Shown one piece after another: positions 18,570 to 21,730 of a stretch of DNA of 21,730 bases (position 1 is the stretch's first letter; the number at the start of each line of letters is the position of its first letter). The notes beneath the pieces are model-generated. The model ran no database searches and was not told the origin of the DNA. It saw only the letters and a program-made list of their open reading frames with translations. The DNA comes from a virus: the IMG/VR virus record IMGVR_UViG_3300048065_000331, positions 1 to 21,730 of that record, one strand, 5' to 3'. The position numbers and the translations under genes are program-made.

Positions 18570-18836
18570 TTAGTTTAAAAAAGCTTTGATGCGCTTTAAA
18601 ACAGGTTTTTTGGACATCTTTTTGACGTATGTGACCGCAGATTTGAGTATGGTATGACCAGACCCTAGATCTGTTGATGATCTCATGGTTGTTAGGTAAT
18701 ATGCCTTATCATCTTCATATTCTAAAAATCCTACGACCTCGCATTCTTCAATAATACATTCTTGTTTATATTCATCTCTAGAAATCCATGTATTAGAACC
18801 TGACGAGTGGTCTAAGAATTTAATGTAGATAATCAC
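18570..18836 (-). CDS. Protein of unknown function, 88 aa
   Basis: The product begins MIIYIKFLDHSSGSNTWISR, with a GTG start at 18836, 1 base after the end of the 43-aa membrane gene; no strong ribosome-binding site is seen, so coupled translation is likely. The first half is acidic (IIEECEVVGFLEYEDDKAYY), with alternating strands, and the end is a basic helix (VTYVKKMSKKPVLKRIKAFL). It lies between the lysis genes and the intergenic gap. No family recognised. Confidence 0.65.
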   Translation of the reverse strand: MIIYIKFLDHSSGSNTWISRDEYKQECIIEECEVVGFLEYEDDKAYYLTTMRSSTDLGSGHTILKSAVTYVKKMSKKPVLKRIKAFLN

Positions 18837-18968
18837 TTAGTGCATTAGGTTATGAAGAAACCATAAAGCTATAATTAATACACAGAGTTTCATAAAGTTA
18901 CTCCATGACCAATATTCCAACATGGTATCTGTCATCTTGTTCCATTTTTTTTGTAGCCAAAACATCAT
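18837..18968 (-). CDS. Small membrane protein, 43 aa, lysis-associated
   Basis: Two adjacent ATG codons (18968, 18965) open a frame ending at TAA 18839-18837. The product starts MMFWLQKKWNKMTDTMLEYW and has one transmembrane segment near the C-terminus (FMKLCVLIIALWFLHNL, about 25-41). It overlaps the 3-TM holin gene by 4 nt. A single-span mini-protein directly after a holin may be an antiholin, a pinholin-like protein or a spanin component; size alone does not decide. Confidence 0.65.
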   Translation of the reverse strand: MMFWLQKKWNKMTDTMLEYWSWSNFMKLCVLIIALWFLHNLMH

Positions 18969-19360
18969 TTTGCCACCCCCTTCGCTTTTTCGAACGATCT
19001 TAAACCCCCAAGCCCTAACATACCTAAAATTAAAGGCATTAGTTGACTTAGGTCTAAGGTTGGCAACTCTATATCACTTCCTGCTATTTTCAAAACCATA
19101 ACTATAAAAGGTTGAAACAAATAAACATACCCTACTGATAACGCTGAAATCCACCCAAGTGCAGGACGCCAACCTGCAACGAAAATACTTCTATGTCCTG
19201 CCTCAACTTTATTGATATCCATTTGCTTTGTTTTTAATTGATTATCTAATTCTTGAAGTTTTATTTTTGCTTGTGCTTTTTCTTCATCACTCGTATGTAA
19301 TTCATCTACAATTTTTCCAACACTACCAACAAGACCACCACTTAATATTTTATCTAACAT
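18965..19360 (-). CDS. Holin, 3-TM gene-transfer-agent type
   Basis: This 131-residue protein starts MLDKILSGGLVGSVGKIVDE. After an N-terminal Gly-rich stretch and a charged coiled coil (EEKAQAKIKLQELDNQLKTK, about 26-45) comes the family signature A-G-H-R-S-I-F-V-A-G-W-R-P at 54-66, then hydrophobic segments at about 67-91 (LGWISALSVGYVYLFQPF) and about 107-120. The W-R-P motif followed by membrane spans matches the holin of 3TMs family (GTA_holin_3TM), common in alphaproteobacterial phages and gene transfer agents. It would permeabilise the inner membrane so that the lysozyme encoded just upstream reaches the cell wall. The start overlaps the lysozyme stop. Confidence 0.85.
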   Translation of the reverse strand: MLDKILSGGLVGSVGKIVDELHTSDEEKAQAKIKLQELDNQLKTKQMDINKVEAGHRSIFVAGWRPALGWISALSVGYVYLFQPFIVMVLKIAGSDIELPTLDLSQLMPLILGMLGLGGLRSFEKAKGVAK

Positions 19361-19785
19361 TACAAACTCTCCATTTGTAAAGCGAGAGCATTAGCACGAT
19401 TTGGTGTTTGTTTTGCCCAACGAGAATCAAGCATATGAAGCGAACTAGATTTATAATCTGCTTCTTTTAAACTTTTTCTAAAATTTTTGAAACCTAACAA
19501 TCTTGGCAAACCTAATTGGAAACTCATCTCTACTACAATTTCAAATGCTTCTGCTTTTATAGAATTTTCATCAACAAATTGTCTTGCGTCATTGATTGCT
19601 TGATTTAAATCTACATTTAAAATTTTATCTACTTGTGCATTAGTAAGTGGTTGCGTTCCAAAATCTTCATCATCTCTTATAAGATGACCTACTCCTATAG
19701 TCCAATTTCCCAAATGGTCTTTGTACTTCTCGTATCTTATTCCTTCATGTTTGATGATTGATTTTTTTAATCTTTGAATGTTCAT
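19360..19785 (-). CDS. Endolysin, T4-type lysozyme (muramidase)
   Basis: This 141-residue protein begins MNIQRLKKSIIKHEGIRYEK. The catalytic triad of T4-like lysozymes is present with the right spacing: Glu 14 in K-H-E-G, Asp 23 in Y-K-D-H-L-G-N-W, Thr 29 in W-T-I-G-V-G-H. The C-terminal domain has W-A-K-Q-T-P-N-R-A (122-130), a hallmark of the family. There is no signal sequence, so release depends on the holin encoded next. The gene starts with ATGA overlapping the stop of a 58-aa gene. The reaction is cleavage of the beta-1,4 bond between MurNAc and GlcNAc in peptidoglycan. Confidence 0.92.
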   Translation of the reverse strand: MNIQRLKKSIIKHEGIRYEKYKDHLGNWTIGVGHLIRDDEDFGTQPLTNAQVDKILNVDLNQAINDARQFVDENSIKAEAFEIVVEMSFQLGLPRLLGFKNFRKSLKEADYKSSSLHMLDSRWAKQTPNRANALALQMESL

Positions 19786-19958
19786 TTTTTTTCCTTTTTT
19801 AAACTTGGAAGCATTTCTTGTATTATGTTTGCTATGTCAATAAATATAACTTTCAATAATCCAATACTAACTTCTAAATAACCATATTGATTGATGTCTT
19901 CTATTTCTGATTTTGTGTATGTAATTCTAATTCTATTACCTATTCTTACTATTCTCAT
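19782..19958 (-). CDS. Small protein, 58 aa, unknown
   Basis: ATG 19958 overlaps the stop of the metallophosphoesterase gene (ATGA), and TGA 19784-19782 overlaps the lysozyme start. The product begins MRIVRIGNRIRITYTKSEIE, has a moderately hydrophobic helix LEVSIGLLKVIFIDIANIIQ (about 28-47) and ends MLPSLKKEKK. The helix is not long or apolar enough for a confident membrane span. The 3' end carries the lysozyme ribosome-binding site (AAAAAAGGAAAAAAAATG). No family recognised. Confidence 0.65.
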   Translation of the reverse strand: MRIVRIGNRIRITYTKSEIEDINQYGYLEVSIGLLKVIFIDIANIIQEMLPSLKKEKK

Positions 19959-20665
19959 AAGTATATATTTTTATCCCATGAACCGTCTTTGTTCAATACC
20001 ATAGGGACAATATATGGAATTCCATTAGTTATAACACCACATGAAAGTATTGGTTTTGCTAGATTTACTTTCATATATGCCATAGCTAAAGATTTTTTAT
20101 CTATCATACACCCTACAGACATTCCCCAATTCAAATGAAAGTTATTAGCTACATACCTTATTTCTGAAACTGTATGAAAGTGACCTTGTACGCAACTCAT
20201 AGAACTTTCTTTAACTGCTTTTGCAATATCTTTTGTAAATTGATGTGCAAATACAACTCTACCTTTATCTGTTTCCAATATGAGTTTTTCTACCCACTTC
20301 CATTTATGAGATACATCTAGTATTTCATTATAATCTTTAATAAAGAACTTTGACATTCCTTTAGCCATAGCTCTGCGTAGGATCATTGATCCATGATTAC
20401 TCTCTAATAAATACATACTAGGAAATATTTTTTCTAATTGTGAACATAGACTTCTTCCTGCTAATAATTCATCAGCAGGTGCAGGTAAGTCTGGATTTAT
20501 TACATGTGATACATTAACTGAATGCCAATCCATCTCATCTCCTATATGCACTACACAATCTGGTTTATAATTTTTATTTAATTTTATAAGAAATGGAAAT
20601 GTGTCTTTATGATGATAAGGAAAATGAGTATCACTTATTACAAGAATTTTTTTATAAATAGCCAT
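19955..20665 (-). CDS. Calcineurin-like metallophosphoesterase
   Basis: This 236-residue protein starts MAIYKKILVISDTHFPYHHK. All metal-binding motifs are visible: D-T-H at 12-14, G-D-E-M-D at 42-46, S-N-H-G at 89-92 (a variant of the usual GNHD/E), H 141 in F-A-H-Q-F and G-H-F-H at 161-164. Such enzymes hold two metal ions and cleave phosphomonoesters or phosphodiesters; the substrate cannot be told, though phage members include nucleic-acid phosphatases and 2',3'-cyclic phosphodiesterases. Location amid lysis and membrane genes is unusual for a nucleic-acid enzyme. The start overlaps the upstream gene by 14 nt; no strong ribosome-binding site is seen. Confidence 0.85.
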   Translation of the reverse strand: MAIYKKILVISDTHFPYHHKDTFPFLIKLNKNYKPDCVVHIGDEMDWHSVNVSHVINPDLPAPADELLAGRSLCSQLEKIFPSMYLLESNHGSMILRRAMAKGMSKFFIKDYNEILDVSHKWKWVEKLILETDKGRVVFAHQFTKDIAKAVKESSMSCVQGHFHTVSEIRYVANNFHLNWGMSVGCMIDKKSLAMAYMKVNLAKPILSCGVITNGIPYIVPMVLNKDGSWDKNIYL

Positions 20666-20843
20666 GTTCTGTTGCGTCTACACAAACAAACAAATATTTC
20701 TTAATGTTTTGTTGATCTAGCATTAACTTTAGATAACTTCCATTCATTTTGCAATCTTGAACGGTTTTATGTTTTTCATTGATTGAGATACATTCGCCAC
20801 TAATACACATATATCCCAAGAGGAATATAGAAGATAGGGTCAA
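20652..20843 (-). CDS. Small secreted or membrane-anchored protein, about 63 aa
   Basis: I prefer TTG 20843, whose TTGA overlaps the stop of the upstream gene; the product then reads M-T-L-S-S-I-F-L-L-G-Y-M-C-I-S-G followed by ECISINEKHKTVQDCKMNGS, a plausible signal sequence and a Cys-containing mature part ending KKYLFVCVDATEHGYL. The frame is open to ATG 20903, which would add 20 residues but overlaps the upstream gene by 64 nt. Four cysteines in the mature region suggest disulphides in the periplasm. It may belong to the lysis/envelope set. No family recognised. Confidence 0.55.
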   Translation of the reverse strand: MTLSSIFLLGYMCISGECISINEKHKTVQDCKMNGSYLKLMLDQQNIKKYLFVCVDATEHGYL

Positions 20844-21037
20844 ATAATAATATCTCTTAATACAATTAGAAGATTTGATAGTACAAGTATACCCACTGAC
20901 CATAAAACTTTATTAATGGTATCTACTTTTTTTTCTAAATGGTATAAATGATTGTTTTTTACAGTATTTAATTCTTGTTTGATAAGTGCAATATCTTTAT
21001 CTAGTTTATTTATTTTTTCAGATTGAGTTGCCATCAT
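20840..21037 (-). CDS. Coiled-coil membrane protein, XhlA-like
   Basis: ATG 21037 is chosen (CAGGAATTAATG); the frame also allows 21052 and 21034. The 65-residue product begins MMATQSEKINKLDKDIALIK with a heptad-rich coiled coil (about 5-43) and a C-terminal transmembrane segment (VLWSVGILVLSNLLIVL). This charged-coil plus single-span design matches the haemolysin XhlA type of lysis proteins that associate with holins. It also resembles many other small phage membrane proteins, so the family call is tentative. The start M-M-A-T-Q is shared with the neighbouring upstream gene. Confidence 0.65.
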   Translation of the reverse strand: MMATQSEKINKLDKDIALIKQELNTVKNNHLYHLEKKVDTINKVLWSVGILVLSNLLIVLRDIII

Positions 21038-21314
21038 TAATTCCTGTTGCATTTAACTCAACTTGCGCTTGTTTGTCAAATGTTTCAATTAACTCTTTAT
21101 CTTTTTTTAATTTCTCTTGATATTCTGCTAATTCTTTTTGAGTTTTTAAAACATCATCAAATGTCATAGTCATCATTTGTTTTCTTAATTCTGCGTTTCT
21201 TTCATGACCTTTTTCAAGCCTTTCTAATAAAAATTGATTATGTGTTCTAAGTTCTCTTAGTTCTTTTTTTGCTTCTTTTAATTGTTTTTCTACTTCTTTT
21301 TGTGTAGCCATCAT
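21018..21314 (-). CDS. Coiled-coil protein, 98 aa, unknown
   Basis: The product begins MMATQKEVEKQLKEAKKELR and is almost entirely coiled coil (about 4-85, with HNQFLLERLEKGHERNAELR and DVLKTQKELAEYQEKLKKDK). There is no membrane segment. It overlaps the upstream gene (ATGA) and the downstream gene. The ribosome-binding site is CAGGAGTAAAATG. Together with its two neighbours, which have coils and membrane spans, it may form an elongated complex at the membrane, for example in lysis; this is inference. Confidence 0.65.
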   Translation of the reverse strand: MMATQKEVEKQLKEAKKELRELRTHNQFLLERLEKGHERNAELRKQMMTMTFDDVLKTQKELAEYQEKLKKDKELIETFDKQAQVELNATGINDGNSI

Positions 21315-21730
21315 TTTACTCCTGATAATGGGTTGTTTAATGCTTTTCTAATATCTGATTCTAATTTTTCTTCCAATAGTTTCAAGTCTTGATGTAATTG
21401 TCTATCCATGTCCTTCACTGAAGTTTCTACATCTTTAATAATACGATCTTGTAATCTAATATCTGATTTCATAGTTTTTATGTCATCTCTTAAATCATTC
21501 TTTAGTGAAGTGGCTACATCATTGACAAGGCTGACTTCTTCTAAGACCATTGAAACTTCTGATTTTAATACTGCTATTTGCTCATCATAATTAGATAAAT
21601 CTGGTGCAGTGTAGCTTTCTATCTTGGCTTTCATATCTAAGTAATCATCATAGAATTTATAACCAGACCACCCACCTCCAATAATCGCACCAATTAATGA
21701 TAAGATAATAAAGAACTTACCACCTTTAAA
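21311..21730 (-). CDS. Membrane-anchored coiled-coil protein, N-terminus cut by window edge
   Basis: The frame is open to the right edge, so the first residues are missing; 139 are visible. They begin FKGGKFFIILSLIGAIIGGG (a transmembrane segment), continue WSGYKFYDDYLDMKAKIESY, and then form a long coiled coil (about 50-135, VLKSEVSMVLEEVSLVNDVA and LRDDIKTMKSDIRLQDRIIK). An internal ATG (21634) exists but would remove the membrane anchor, so I do not use it. Topology suggests one span with an extended coil outside or inside. A spanin-like or lysis-linked role is possible given the neighbours. Confidence 0.7.
   Translation of the reverse strand, partial: FKGGKFFIILSLIGAIIGGGWSGYKFYDDYLDMKAKIESYTAPDLSNYDEQIAVLKSEVSMVLEEVSLVNDVATSLKNDLRDDIKTMKSDIRLQDRIIKDVETSVKDMDRQLHQDLKLLEEKLESDIRKALNNPLSGVK

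Noticed and set aside
1-21730. tRNA genes, CRISPR arrays, insertion sequences, integrase and attachment sites
   Set aside because: I looked on both strands and saw no cloverleaf, no regularly spaced repeats, no transposase and no integrase. A covariance or profile search would be needed to rule out a divergent tRNA or small RNA.

Overview
This window is part of a tailed double-stranded DNA phage genome. It could be a free phage, an uncultured-virus contig or a prophage; no integrase, attachment site or host gene is visible. The DNA is strongly A+T-rich. Every gene I can support lies on the minus strand, so transcription runs from position 21730 towards 1. Genes are packed with stop/start overlaps (TAATG, ATGA, TGATG). 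A tape-measure protein, a major tail protein and a G/GT-type tail chaperone with a slippery site indicate a long, non-contractile tail (siphovirus type). The A+T-rich DNA, the many lysine-rich mini-proteins and the 3-TM holin of the kind linked to gene transfer agents suggest a marine phage of an alphaproteobacterium, such as a SAR11-like host. That host guess is inference only.

Layout in order of transcription. (1) 21730-18570: coiled-coil and membrane proteins, a metallophosphoesterase, a T4-type lysozyme, a 3-TM holin, a 43-aa single-span membrane protein and an unknown. This is the lysis region. (2) 18569-18352: the only sizeable gene-poor gap, with a strong hairpin and a possible 16-codon leader ORF. 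(3) 18351-15518: about twelve small unknown proteins, including a DUF3846-like protein and a lipoprotein. (4) 15507-12675: replication and recombination, namely an ERF-type annealing protein, a small protein with an SSB-like acidic tail, an HNH protein, a winged-helix protein, a PD-(D/E)XK nuclease, a zinc-ribbon peptide and a DUF1376-type replication protein.

(5) 12678-9529: an overlapping block with an unknown, a ParB/sulfiredoxin-fold protein, a PAPS-reductase-family protein, a second ParB-like protein, a GNAT acetyltransferase and an HNH protein. The PAPS-reductase/ParB pair resembles IbrA/IbrB, whose biochemical role is unsettled. This is the most interesting accessory block. (6) 9519-6548: small terminase, large terminase and portal. 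(7) 6561-5677: five very small, very basic proteins. (8) 5673-1: minor head protein, scaffold, major capsid protein, connector and tail-completion proteins, tail terminator, major tail protein, G/GT chaperone and the N-terminus of the tape measure, cut by the left edge.

The genes form one coherent programme of lysis, early functions, recombination/replication, an accessory module, packaging, head and tail. Notable non-gene structure includes a -1 frameshift site, an eight-unit hexamer repeat inside the replication gene, a 20-nt palindromic repeat shared by two structural genes, a duplicated segment of about 60 bp, and an antisense terminator-like stem-loop.
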